Shown piece by piece: positions 45,840 through 58,445 of a stretch of 64,000 bases of DNA (its first letter is position 1; the number at the start of each line of letters is the position of its first letter). The DNA comes from Copromyces sp. CBS 386.78. Its lineage: Eukaryota > Ascomycota > Sordariomycetes > Sordariales > Sordariaceae. The notes beneath the pieces are model-generated. The model had not been told where the DNA came from. It did no database searches and worked only from the letters and a program-made list of their open reading frames with translations. The position numbers and the translations under genes were made by a program. The stretch lies in the NCBI GenBank assembly GCA_030685235.1, contig MU839138.1, positions 186,001-250,000 of the forward strand. Reading direction: 5' to 3'.

Positions 45840-48800
45840 TTACAATCGCGTATAATAACTTCCCAACGACTTAGCAATTAGATCCGTCTCCACAAACTGT
45901 TCCGCCTCGTCTTTGCTCAGCTGCAGCTGGAACCTTGCCCGCAGTGAGGTCGTCACCTGCGAGATGCCCGCGCCGAAGCAAGGCATCTTGGATTCTCGGC
46001 CCATCATGGCGACGAGGTCGATGATGTTGTCTGCTGAGCGACGGAGGGCTATACATAATATTCGTTAGTTATCCATCTATGACTGGTAAAGAGTGGCGAG
46101 AGGAGAGGGATAGAAAGAGAAACATACCCTGGAAAGCCTGCTTGCAGAGTTGCTTAAAGTCCGCAAAGTCCTGCGAGTCTACACCGCCAAGCACATCCAG
46201 ATACTCATACGTAAACTTGAATGGCGCCGCCTCGAACCCGACCGAGCCAGGCGAGTTCGACAGCATGAAGCCAAAGTCGATATGAATGATGTGCCCCTCA
46301 TTATCAATAAGCACATTGCCGTTGTGCCTATCCTTCAGCTGCAGCACATACGAGATAATGCTGTACGCAGCCAGCGACCTCTTGAACGCGTCCACAGCCG
46401 ACCTGTACGACTGGCTCTCGGGCAGTCCGAACGCCTTGACGAAATGGTCCTTGAGCGTCGCGATCCTCCTCCTAGGGTTCTGACCGGACTCGACCGTGGC
46501 CAACGTCAAGCTGCGCTTGATGGAGTGCAGAGACACGCCGTTGGCGATGGTCTCTATCAGACCGCACGACTCGCCCGTGACGAGAATGCGCATAAGCTTC
46601 ACCCAGACGGGCACCTTGTGCTCCACCCAGATCATGTGGCACACGCGGATCAGCTGACAGGCGAACGCCTCCTGACGGAGATCCGCACCCGTTTTCACGA
46701 TCACGCTGACGAGATCCCAGTTCTTCATCCAGCCGTAGGGAGATGACTTGCGAATGCGCTCCTTCTTCATTTCCCAGGCTTCTCCGAAAACGGCAGCGCT
46801 GGGATCGTCGCGATCGCCCTTGCGCTGGAGACCGCCTGTCTTGATATCGTTCTCCATCCTTGCGAGACCGGCGTTCACATTGGACTCGACCTTTTCTAGG
46901 GGAGCCTCGATTTCTTCGTCCGTGGCGGCATTGACGTTGATGACATTTTCTGCACTGGCCTTGGCCATAATCATCTCGAATGTCGGCCCCTGGCTATCGT
47001 GTACTTCAAAGCTCTCCTCCTCTAGACTCTGCATGCTGGCAATAATCTTTGCCCTGATTGCAGCCACTTCGTGACGCGGCCGCTTGCCACTTGTCGCATC
47101 CAACTGCGCCAACATTTGCGAGGCTGTCCGCATATGGATCGCAAGCGCAGAGAAGTCAGGCTGGTCGGCGGAGTTGCTGCGCGGGCTCTGAAGGGTCATC
47201 CTCCTGAAAGGTGGGGTAGAGGACCCCGAAGTGCCAGAACTGCGAGGCGTTGACGTTAGGTCAACGAACTGTGTCGAACCGGACCCGGTAGTGTTAGCAT
47301 GGCGGAGACCGCCAGGAACGGGGTTATGGTGTATCGCAAAGGGCTCGTCATCGAACGGTTTCATTAATGGTGAATGGCCAAGATCTCCCAAGGAAGGCTC
47401 AAAGACACTATCGATGACCGGCTCTTGAGGACGGGGGGCGACTGGTATCCTAGAAGACTCGGAAAGGTCAAATATGCGCCTCCGTTGTCCTTGTTCGGCC
47501 AAAAGCTGGGTAAGAAGTCTTTGGTTGTCTTGTGAATCCGGGTCAAACGTGAGATCTTCCCTCAGAATCTCAACCATAAGCAGGAAAGGCACTTTCTCAG
47601 CACTGTTCAGTACCGTGGCCTCGGCTGGGTTGAGGCGAACTATCCTGTGATGTCGGCTCTGCGAAGGGGAGCCGTTGACCAAAGTAGGAGGGCAGATGAC
47701 TGGGATATCGACCTCGGCCGGGAGCTCTTGTGCGATTAGAGCTAGCTCAGCGCGTAGAGCACTTAGGCGTGCTGCCTTTGGTACTATTACCAATCGATTC
47801 GAGATATCCTCCAACGCTGTCAGGAATGCCGTCTGACAGTGGAAGTAGTTTTGTTTTAGTAGCCGCATCTTTTGTATGCGGCTCATATCTGCTTGGTTCA
47901 AGAGCGTCTTGACATGGTGGGAGTGCCTCCTGTTCACTCCAGCCGTTGGCCGCAGCCCCGCGGCCGGAGTGGTCGGCCTGTGAACAAGACCTGGAGATTT
48001 CGCATCTGACGTTGGTAGAGGCAACGAGGATGAACTAAGGCGTGCCTCCAAGAGGTTGGAATCGAACGGAGCAGGTCGTTTAGACTCGATCGGCGTTCTG
48101 ATAGAAGACCCTGAAGATGTCGGCCGGGAGTCGGGCTGAGGTTCCTTGATTTTCGGCTTGGGGCGATGCGCCACCGGGCTGTTGCTCTGGAGCTGGTTGT
48201 CGGATGAGCTCGTGAGACGGGCCTCCTTTGCCCGTCTTGATTTTGTTGTGCCAGCGGTGACGGTATGCGCGCGAGCAGGTGGAGCGGCGTTAACGGAAGT
48301 AGCGTCGGACACATGTTCGATGACTTGCGGGCGGGGCTTTCTGGCTTGCGCGACGGCCAGTGGACCAGCCCAATGAGGGAGAAACGGGGCGGCGATACTG
48401 GCGAGAACGAAGCTCCCTAGGACGCTCACCGGCAATGGGTTTTCTGTGATCTTGTCGTTCCTTGCGCTGTCGGATACGCCAAAGACAATGTGCTGGACCT
48501 TGTTGTACACTCTCTGACATGTTTTGAAGGCATTGGCCTGTGGATTAGAGGATAGGTCGTGTAGGTATGTTTGGAAGAGCCAGAATGTCTGCGAGCGGGC
48601 GAGATATCAGCAACGTAGTCGTGTAAAGCGATCGAGTATGGGGTTGCGCACCAACAAGGCTGCTGTGACCGATTCCTCGCACAGATCGAGGAGGAACTCC
48701 TCCAGGGCCATGGACTCATTGTCGATGCTGATGACAAGGTGACATAGCTGCGGGAGGAAGAACTCGATGTGCTCGTAGGGAAACTGGCGCAGCTTGCTGC

Positions 48801-49042
48801 ACAGCACATAGTGAATTCCTATGTGGTCGGCATATCGTCTGGCGATGCGGTCTCATGTTAGCAACTGCCCATGTATACGCGCCGCGCCGAGTGAGGAGGA
48901 GGAGGAGGAGGAGGAGGAGGACGGGACCGGGAAGAGGGGTAGCGGATCTTGGCATGACTGACGAGAGATAGGAGACGGAGAGAAAGGGGTTTTGGTTGAA
49001 GACGTCGCTCTCGAGGAACCGCTTTAACAAGTCCCAAGACAT
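45840..49042 (-). CDS. PIK1: Phosphatidylinositol 4-kinase, Pik1 type (978 aa)
   Basis: Exons 48963-49042, 48652-48838, 46128-48588 and 45840-46048. The N-terminus (MSWDLLKRFLESDVFNQNPF, ADHIGIHYVLC) is the lipid-kinase-unique domain of Pik1/PI4K-beta, which binds a frequenin-type calcium sensor in yeast. The middle is Ser/Pro-rich. The catalytic domain occupies about residues 680-978 with KDRHNGNVLID near residue 841 and HIDFGF near 860 as catalytic and activation loops. The enzyme makes PI4P at the Golgi and in the nucleus for secretion. The last small exon completes the C-lobe and was chosen because frame and family ending (ISKSLGSYY-like) agree. Intron 1 contains a (GAG)n run. Confidence 0.94.
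48894..48921. repeat. GAG microsatellite in Pik1 intron 1
   Basis: About nine GAG/GAGG units on the plus strand, which form a pyrimidine tract on the transcribed orientation within the first intron. Confidence 0.9.
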
Positions 49043-50076
49043 TGGTTATGGCGCAACGAGGGTCGACCGCGGATCGACTCTGAGATTAATTATATGGGAG
49101 GAAAGAGTCGTCGAGTCGGGGGAGGCTGAGATGTTTGTTGTTCGTACAAGGTGGTGGGAGAATCGAGCAGCAGCTTTGGTTGGAACTGCCCAGAGCTGGT
49201 ACTCGTGGTAGGTACGGTACTGTGGTGCTGGATCTGCTACTATGGAGAAGAGGAGGAGGGCAAGGCATGCATGCGCAGCGATGCCTCATCGGACTTGAAC
49301 ATGAACGGAGTCGACGGCGTAGGGCTGGAGCATGGCTGTACGGGACCGGAGCGCACTTGGTCGTTGTTACTTGTTGTTGTTGGGGTGATGGTGATGGTCA
49401 AAAGAATACAAGTGTGGACGGGAATCATGGGAATGCCGGGATTCCATCCCAAGAAGGACACCAAAACCACTTCTCGCTACAAGTCAAATGTTGGAGACTT
49501 GACCTTCCATTGGATTGCTTGGCCGTCAGTCACTGCTGTCAGGGGGGCCGCAGTCCACTGAACTTGGATAAACACGACCATGGAACGGGGTCCGCTAGGC
49601 CCGATGGAGCCCCGCGTCCCGTTCCCCACCTGCCGATTGTCCGCCTCGGCTGCAGTGTTCGTCCAGCGCCATTGTTGCTCTGGTGCCTGCCTGCCTTTGA
49701 GGTTCCCCTGCTACAGGCACTTTGGCGTCTGCCAACGACCGCTGAAACAGTGCTGCTATCAACAAATGATTGGGACACCCAAGTTCAACTACCTTACTTG
49801 AAGACAAATCTCGTATTGGGAAGCCTCACTGACTGCCAAGTGCACACGAAGATCTAAACCCACGGCATGTTGATCAGACAACGCAGTTCCACCCGCCAAA
49901 GCGGATCGATGCCAGTGCGCTTGCGCCATCATCCGAAAAGGGGCTCTGGTCCCCAAAAAAAAGGGGTAGGAGGACAAAGACTCAATCCAAAGTAAACAAA
50001 TCCCCTTTTATCTTGTTCCTGAAAACAAAGACGCGACTCATTGATCTACCGGGTATCTCTTCTACTCTACTTGTGT
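49043..50076. promoter_or_regulatory. Pik1 promoter and permease 3' flank
   Basis: One kilobase between two minus-strand genes. Open frames of up to 240 codons on the plus strand lack any family features and are not reported as genes. Confidence 0.4.
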
Positions 50077-51984
50077 TCACCTCCATACAACAGTTGTGCC
50101 TCCTCTTCCCCCTCCTCGTCCCCCATTCCTCCTCCTCCTCGCACCGCCTCTCCCTCCCCTTGGCCTCACCCTCTTATACTTGACCCTCTCACTCCCATCC
50201 GGCAGCACCACCACCTCATGCTGTATAGAGAACCCAAACGCCGGCAAAACCTTGGCCCAGATAACCCAATACACCACTCCAATGACCAACATGCCCGTCC
50301 CCAGCGCCGGCACCACCGAAAAGTGAACCTTGGTCAGCAGCGTATTCGGAATGAAGGGCGCCGCGCAGGTATACAGCAGCCCGACGACCCAAAACACCGT
50401 CAAGACGGGGTAGCTATGGAACCGCTGATTCTCCGGCGTGTTCCAGTTCTCCGCGGGCGTAAAGTTGAGATACAGCAGCCCGATCCCCAAAAAGACCTTG
50501 ATCCAGTTGCCCGAGTAGGTAAAGATGTTTGACAGGAACTGGTACACGTCTTTGGTGCTGGACCCGAGGATCAAAGCCACGGTGAAGATCCAGTGCAGTA
50601 GGATGGCGCCCGTGGGCGACTTTTGCTCGGGCCAGTCGCTCGCCCAGAAGCGCGAGAAGGGAAGGGTTCCCTCCTTGGCGAGCTCCTGCTTGACGCGCGG
50701 CATGGCGAAGGATTGCGCAAAGACGTTGCCGAGCGCCGAGAAGGAGAGGAAAAGAGGCATGACGCGGTCGGTGAAGGCCGAGGGACCCCAGACGCGGGTG
50801 AAGAAGATGGCGGTGGGGACGACGCCGGATTTGGAGAGTTCGTCTTTGGTCATGGCGGCGAACTTGTGTGTCGTTGTCAGTCATGAAAACTTGTTGCGAG
50901 ACATTGAGAGGGATACTTACGTAGGCAACGTTCGCGAGAACATAAAAGACGGTGACAGTCCCGATGGCAATCGGCGCCGCGCGTCTCAACGTCCTCGGCG
51001 CATCCCTCACTTCACTCAACACCTATAAACCCGTTGTTAGCATCACCATAACCATAACCATCGCTCCCATTTCCAACCTCAAGGTATCACTCACATAATT
51101 AGCATTCTCCCACCCCCCATAACTATACAGCACCTGCAAAAGCGCCAACGCATACCCCGCCGCACTACCCGCCTCATCCTTCCCCATCCCATCCGTTTGA
51201 GTATCTCCATTCCCCGTAGCATCCCCCGGCCCGTCAAAGCTCGAAAAGTTCCTCGGACTCTCTCCCTCCATCCTCCCCGCCAACGCCGCAAACCCCGTAC
51301 AAACCACCAAACTCAACAACACCAACTTGAACACCCCCAACCCGTTAGACAGCCAGATCCCCAACCTAGGCAAGAAGGCATGGATGAGGCAGACGACAGT
51401 GATGGCCGCCACGGCGATGCCGCGGTTGAGCCAGGTGCCGTCGTATTTGGTTGCTTCTTCTTGGGCTTGCCCGCCAGCTTCGGTAGGGCTAGTAGTGGAA
51501 GAGCCGAGGACGCAGCGCAAGAGGTAAGAAGAAAAGGAGATCGACCCCGCGGTGGAGATGGCAAACAGGATAAACTGCACGGCGAAGATGCAGGTGGCCA
51601 GGTACTTTGGTTTGCGGTAGACGCGTTCCAGGTAAACTTTTTCGCCGCCGGAACGGGGGATGGCGGTGCCGAATTCCAGGTAGACTGCTAGACCGCTTTC
51701 GTCGGTTGCATGTGAGTTAGTCGGGTTGCTTGCTTGATTTGCTTGCTTTCAAGTGATAATGGAAGAAGAGGGCAGCGCTAAGATAAGAATGCGGCTTACC
51801 AAAAGGTCATTACACCACCCAACACCCAGAAGAGAAGCGTGGCGCCGACGCTGTTGGTGTTGTGAATAATGGATGAGGGCGTGGAGAAGATGCCGGCGCC
51901 GACGACCCGGTTGATGAGCAGGAAGGCTGTGGACCATGTTCCCAGCTTTCGGTCTGTGATCAAATGGGAGGTGTTAGCGGGAGG

Positions 51985-52016
<32 letters not shown>

Positions 52017-52294
52017 GAGAGAGGTGAAGAGGGAGGTGAAGAGAGAGGTGAAGAGAGAGACTGAAGAGAGACTGAACCGAGACCGATGAGACCGACAAAA
52101 ACCTCGAAAGACCCGAACTAACCTTCAGGAAACACATAATCCCTAAAATCATCCTCCTCCTCTCCCTCCTCGCCAATCCGGGACGGACCCCTCCCATTCG
52201 CTCCAACTCCATACTCGGGCATATAAATGGCATCCTCGCCCACCTCCGGATCCTTTGAGTGGATGGGTTGTTCGAATATTGTTGGTTCGTTCAT
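50077..52294 (-). CDS. Amino-acid permease, MUP1-like LAT family (604 aa)
   Basis: Exons 52123-52294, 51800-51953, 51095-51695, 50921-51022 and 50077-50862. After a soluble acidic N-terminus, the first membrane helices show GTWSTAFLLINRVVGAGIFS, the consensus of fungal high-affinity methionine permeases. Next come GLAVYLEFGTAIPRSGGEKV and LYSYGGWENANY, also characteristic of the L-type transporter group. About twelve membrane helices are visible. The C-terminal tail is Arg/Gly-rich (RGGRGGARRRR). The plasma-membrane role and methionine or related amino-acid import are inferred from the family; substrate is not certain. Intron 1 contains a degenerate 14-base tandem repeat. Confidence 0.9.
51981..52085. 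repeat. Purine-strand tandem repeat in permease intron 1
   Basis: Degenerate units of about 14 bases based on GAGAGGTGAAGAGA, repeated across most of the 169-base intron (51954-52122). In transcript orientation this is a long pyrimidine tract before the CACAG acceptor. Confidence 0.85.
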
Positions 52295-54153
52295 CTTGTT
52301 TTCGATTTTCGAACAGGATAGGCCCTCCGTTCAAGTCAACTGACACCGAATCGGTGACCGAAACCGAGACGAGCGATGCGGCTAAACAAAGATGCTCTTT
52401 CGATGGTGGCTTGACCAGTAAGTAAGTTGTGAGCGGTGCCTCCCAAGAGAGTTTCGGAATACCTCCACAGACAGGGACCGTAGGAAGGTCGCCAGAAGAA
52501 TATGCGGCTCAGCTCATTCAGGTGTCACTCAGTACACGAAGCTCGCGAATGGGTTATGACTGGAAGGCTGCAGGTGAGGCGTAACTTGACAAGTTCAGGT
52601 CAACGTGCGTTAGACGTTGGCAAGTCTCACGACCGCAAGACCCCGTTTGTTGTGTATCCCACGGTCAACGATCGAGTACTGGGGGTCTAGATCTTGGTGG
52701 AGTGGTTAATCAAGGTGCTCCCCCAAGTAAGAGGAGGGAGGTGACACAACGAGTAGCCATATACCTAGACTAGAACACACAAGGGCAATCTGAATGGGGT
52801 GTTCTCACTCGAGGACGGAGGATGGGTAAGCGAGCTCTTCTCACCTTTTATCAATTCACGTCTAATCAACCCTTTCGGCTGAAGTTGCACCCACTGAGAC
52901 CACTGGATAACTGCAGCTCAGAGCCTCATTGATGCTACCTACTCCGTCATCACACAGCAGCAGTGCTGTTATTCCTTGGCGATTGATTAGCGAGTGAGGC
53001 AGACACAATTCGGTTCGGCCGTGTCCAGTCTCTGGGCTGCAAAGAATGAAGCATGGAAGGTGGACAGAAAGAAAGTAAGCGGCCCTACCTCGTGGCAAGA
53101 GGTAGGAACGCGCTCACGACAGAATCATACCTACCTAGGTACTCATCTCCAAAGGGGATAGGCCGATAACTCGCAGCTTTCCCGCCCCATCGCCCTATCC
53201 AGTTGCCCTGCCCCCGTCGCTATCACAGCGCCAAGTCCCGAAAAGGACAAAATAGGCGTGCAGGACGAACGCAAGTTTGTAAAGTTGTGTGGGAGGCGCT
53301 GGGGAGCTAAATGAGAGACGGGAGGGGACCCTGTCCGTGGTAGCCAAGACTGTTACACTCTGGGGTTGTTCAGTCAGCGGAAACACTGCGCTTTTCTCGT
53401 CCGCTGTTTTCCGTTCGTTGTTGATCGGCAGCGACACTACCAGACAGACCAGGCAGTAGGTAACCAGCTCCGAGTTTGTACATGCTTACGGTAGTCGATC
53501 GATAAGTAACTTGTGTTGTAAAATTCCATCTTTTCTATTGAGTCATGAGTCCTTGACAGCTTCAAATGAATTCAGGACACACGTGGGCTGCCCTGCTAGG
53601 TAGGCGATAGCATCGCCAGCTTCCCCAAAGCTTCGCCCACATGTTTCCCACAGTGAGTGATACACCACCTTGCCGCTTTAAGCCTAGAGCCATATCGTCA
53701 TGGGTAGCTTATTTTTTTCTGCTACTGCTGCACGATTCCAATAATCACTCTCTCCCCAACGTCCTAATCGGGTAACCATCGCTAAAGCTCAGTGTTCCGA
53801 GGGTCTCATTCGCCCAGCTGTTTTTGGTTACGTAGCTGGCTTCTGTCTCTAGTGTACGACGAAATCATTCACCTCACAGTTCTCCTAGGTTCTCGGTGAC
53901 GATAGTGATAATGGCGTTCACAGAAATTCTATTATTGTAGGTAGTGAACACACAAACTCATATCCTCCAGTCCTTGGTATCTCGTAACACATTGTACATG
54001 GAAAACCCATAACCCGATCCGATCCTGGTTCCTGACTCCCCGCTAACCAAGGAGATCTATACAAGAATATTATATCCCAGCTCTGTCCTGTCCTGTCCTT
54101 CCAACATACCCTGGGATCCAGAGTTGAGCGCATGTGCCAGTATTAGGTAGCTA
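52295..54153. promoter_or_regulatory. Permease promoter and 3' flank of the 821-aa gene
   Basis: No gene seen in 1.86 kb. A palindromic TACCTACCTAGGTA-type motif occurs at about 53130, and a CCTAGGT motif at about 53886. Confidence 0.4.
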
Positions 54154-56882
54154 TCACATCCGAATCTCCATAGCCGTCTTCCCATATAACCCTCCCACAG
54201 CCTTCAGCTCCTCCTGGATAACCTTTAGTTTCTCTCTCTGCTGTCGGCGTTCCGCAATGACTTCTCCCCATCTTCTGATGAAACTGTCTTGGCCTTTGAA
54301 ATTACCGCCAACCATGGTTAGCATTTGAGCCAAGAATGGAGGTAACTTTGGGGAAGAGAAGATGAAAAACTTGCTGGGCGGATTCTCAAACTCAATCTCA
54401 AGCATCTTGTAAAGATCATAACCGTATTCCGCATCTGGGTTGGGCGGTTGGCCGTCGATCTTGAACCCGGTCATTTCCGAGTCGCCTCTTTGTTCGATGT
54501 GTGCTGTGCTCACTCAACCTGTTAGCTAGATGTACACGTAGTTACCCACGTAGGTATGTAGCCATGGAATAATTGTGCGAGCGCATGAATGAGCAAGACG
54601 GAAAAAAAAAAAAAGGAAACAAACCTTTAATCCCCTTCCATCTACTCCCCTCCCTGCTAAAAACCCCCGCCCTTCTCGGCCTCAACTTCACCTTCGTCTG
54701 CCCCTCGGTCTTCACCTCAATATCATCCGTAATAAAAGTCTGCACATACTCCCCCAGCCGTCCCAAGTAAACAACCAACTTGCTCGAACTAGCCACCTGT
54801 CTATCGCGTAGCGGGCCGGACAACGCCGTACCAGCCGTCACGAAACTCGCCTTATCACTTTGTACCCCCCTTCTTCTGTTAGTGGAATCTGGATCCTCAT
54901 GCCAGATTTGAAGCCGCACGCTCGAATAAGTGTCGCTCGACCCGCCTCCTCCTACGACCGAGTGCCCACTACCACTCGCTTTGGTGAGCCGGATGAGTTT
55001 CACATTGCTGATGTCCAGCAACACCTTTTCGCCGGTGAGCTGGGCTTGAAAGTGGCAGAGGTCGGCGAGGCGGGGGAATTGGTAGATGCCGTTTGGGTGG
55101 CCACCGTTCCCGTTTCCTGGGCCTCCGGGGATGGGGGAGGAGGACATATAGCCCGGGTTGGACTTTTCGGTTTCTTTGTCGTGAAGGCAGATGACGTTGA
55201 GGAAGCGGGGGTCGTAGGCGTAGACGGGGATGAGTTGGGCGTTGCGGGCTTTTACTGTCTCGGGGGTTAGCTAGGTATCATTCCGTCGTTTGGTGTGCCG
55301 AATAGAACGGGAGACAGGCTTACTCCAAAAGGTCTCGGAATATGTTCCCACTCTGCAATGAAACCTCAGGTCTTTCGTAGTTGTGTTTCGGAAAATCTTG
55401 AGCTCTCCATCTTCAAACGCCGAGGACGCAAGAGTTGGTGCGCTCTTGACCGGCCTTTTATTGAGAGGTCTTCGTTAGCAGCAAATCCTTCTTCGACATC
55501 GGACGCCGGAAACAAAAAAAGACTCACCCATCAAACAAAACATCCTCCCCCGGCAACACATGATCTCGACCCGTACTCCTACTATCGCTCGAAAACGACG
55601 AAGCATGTCGTTCCGGAACCACCACAACCGCAGTTCGGGTATCAATCCGGTTGGTTGAAGTTCCAATACTGACCACGTTGTTCTGAGCAGCAGCTCCAGC
55701 TCCAACACCAACAAACACCCCGCTCCCACTCCCACTACCGCCCCTTCCACGGCCAGGATATGGGGGAGAAGACGGCTCGTGAACTATCGAGTGAGGCGAG
55801 CTTGAATAGACATGTGCGCCATCAGAACTGACGAACTCCTTCTCATATGAATCAGGCGATAAGACAGGCGACGTAGGGGAGTACGGAACCGAAAAATGAT
55901 GACCGGTCGGAGACGCAGGATATTGTGGGTAGGACGACTCCATAAAAGATTCGAGGACTGGTCCCGTAGGCGGTGTCTGTCGACGAGGCCCCTGTGAAGA
56001 AGCAAAGTTCGCGCCTGTCACGAACCCGCCGTAGTTGATACCGTCGACATGATGATGGTGGCCTCCTCCGTTGCCCTTATAAGTGACTTGAGCTTGTGCT
56101 GCTGGCGCGGTGCTGCTCAAGCCGGCCGTTAGATTTGATGTAGTACGCATATATTGTGTGGACTGATTGTTGTATCCGTAGTTGTGAGAAAATTCCATCA
56201 GCCGATGATGTTGGTTGGAAGCAGCAGCAGCAGTTCGGGGAGAGACAGGTCTATTGCAACTACTGTTATCGACAGGACTCTCGGGAGCCCATGGCTCCGT
56301 GTCACGTTCCGTGAGAACCTCGGCAAGTCCTACGCCCCCGTCAGACTCGCCAAAGTATGGCGCCGCACCGTTGAAGTGGTGGTTAATGTTGAGGTGGGAC
56401 ATCATGTTGGCGACGTCCTGAGGAGGAGGAGGAGGAGCAGCAGCAGCAGAATGAGGTCCGGCTACATGTACATCCAGGGCGGCAGGGGATACGTTGCTGG
56501 TGGTATAACGCCCGCTGTGCGCTGTCCGGAAACTCGAAGCCTGTGATCGTGAACTCGCGTTCGACGACGTCCGTCGTCCCCTGAGAGAGGCATTGTTGCG
56601 GTCGTGTAACTCGCGCGGCGACTGTGGGTTTGTAACTGGCTGGTGTATGCTACTCGGAGCCGTTGAGTTGGCCGGAGAAGCGGCTGGCGTATCCGACACG
56701 GGTATGCTCTGGAAGAGGTATCGACGACCATCCGAAGCGATAAAGATGCCCTTGTTGGCAAACTGAACTGTGGAATCGACCGTGGCGAGATCAAAGTTGT
56801 CGAACAAGGACGAGAAGGGGACAGAAGCCTCATCGGGAAGAGGCGGAAGGCTGGCAGGTGGTGGACGGCCTTGGGCGGACAT
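54154..56882 (-). CDS. Conserved-looking fungal protein of unknown function (821 aa)
   Basis: Exons 55528-56882, 55324-55454, 54625-55254 and 54154-54503. The ATG was chosen because the frame extending upstream has only a GTG. I do not recognise the family. Residues about 15-75 look folded (FSSLFDNFDLATVDSTVQFA, then DGRRYLFQSIPV). Residues about 80-450 are a low-complexity Ser/Pro/His/Gly-rich linker. The remaining ~370 residues look like an ordered domain, with ELKIFRNTTTKDLRFHCRVG, RLADLCHFQAQLTGEKVLLDI, a beta-rich stretch and a C-terminal helix (RRQQREKLKVIQEELKAVGG). There is no membrane segment or signal peptide. A cytosolic or nuclear scaffold is possible but unproven. Confidence 0.75.
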
Positions 56883-58445
56883 CCTAAACCTCAGACAGGT
56901 GCCGCTCGGGTCGATCAAACTCAACCGGCCACCATGACGATGTGTTATCGAGGAGGAGTTAGATGGCCAGTGGGCAATCTCTCGAGGCACATGTTAGGTA
57001 CACGATGTATCCGATGTGTCCTGAGAAGAAGTCGCCCGCCGGGTTATTGGTAACAGTGACGGATGTAAAGGTAAGGTTAGATGGGTAGGACAGAGATAAG
57101 AAGGAAACTAAGCTGGAACGCGGGGTGAGCAGTTGAGGCTAGTGTAAAGGTTAGTGTAGAGGTAGTTTATCATCTTGACCTATAGGACCTATTGGACCGC
57201 CCCGTTTATGCCCCGGTGCTGTGGTGCTAGCCTGTGTGACATTCAGCTGGAGATGCAATCAATCAGTCCACTAGGGCGCCGCCCCCGTCGTCGTAGTATG
57301 CCCCTGTCCCTGCCTGTCGTTGAAGCTTGTTCTTTTCTTGACTTCGTGATCCTCGTTTATTGAGCAGCACGCCACTATCGAGGTTAACAACACTTTGACA
57401 AATATGAAGTGCAGAGTGCCCCGAGTTGACTGTGCCAGCCGTCTATGGTGTAAATCAACGTGTTAACAGTTATGATGGATAAGTGCAAATAGGGTTGCCT
57501 GGCAATACGGCCCGTCTGACTGGACTGAGTGAGGTACAGTATTCTGGGTATACTTGGCGATGCACATGTTTGTTGGAGGAGTCGTACTGGAGGTGATCAA
57601 CGGGCGGAAAATAAAATTGTTCCAGGCTCCCATGGGCTCTCGAAGAGACACTCGTGGCACGGCGACGTTATTTGAGTTACCTTACCTACGCCATGGTTCA
57701 TATTCCTTATGTTTTTCACTTCATGTTGAAAAACCTTGTCAATCTATCGTGAGAAATCGTTGGTCCATGTCAAAACATTATTCAAGCTTGAAGGAAAACG
57801 ATACCTGCTCTTGCGCGCAATGCAGTCAAGACACTGGACCTTTGCAATTTCTGTTGGCTTCTTCGATAGGGGGGCTGCGCCGCGTGACTGTGCCTTCGAG
57901 CTGTAAGTCAACTGAAAAGGCTGTCGTGTCACGGTGGCTCGTGACGTACCGGGAGGCAAAAGATCATTTCTAGGGGAGCGTCACGAGTCAACGGAGTGAG
58001 CATGTTTCGGCGGAGACAAGGCTTGCGCGAAGCCTTGTAGATAAAGTTTGATTTTCAACAACCTCCCCGAGAAAAATAAGAGCAAAATCAACGCATGTTA
58101 GTCGTAAAGCAGGGTATCCTTCCCTGCCTAACACCAGCAACACCATGCTGGCTACCCAACCCAAACAAACCAGTCCAAGTTCACCCAAACACCGAGCCTT
58201 CGGCTGGCCGACCATACCGAACACCATGCCATGCCAGCCTGATAACGGGACCTCTGCCCATAGTTTACAACTTGTTCTTTGCAGGAATTGGCATATCCCA
58301 ACCACTTATTTCCATGTTGAGAACGCCGGACAATGTATGCTCATTTGTGACCCAGTGTGCCGAAACGCCATCGTTCCATTCGTTTAATCGTGTTTTGGCC
58401 TAAGCTCAAGCGTTATACCTTCGCTCATCTTTGACTACCGGCTTC
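56883..58445. other. Spacer upstream of the 821-aa gene
   Basis: Promoter of the 821-aa gene and 3' flank of the histone-fold gene. Short frames here have no recognisable features. Confidence 0.4.

Noticed and set aside
46150..46746. 198-codon frame antisense to Pik1
   Set aside because: Shadow of the conserved kinase domain on the other strand.
56883..56990. N-terminal extension of the 821-aa protein
   Set aside because: The extension begins with GTG, not ATG; the first ATG in frame is at 56882.
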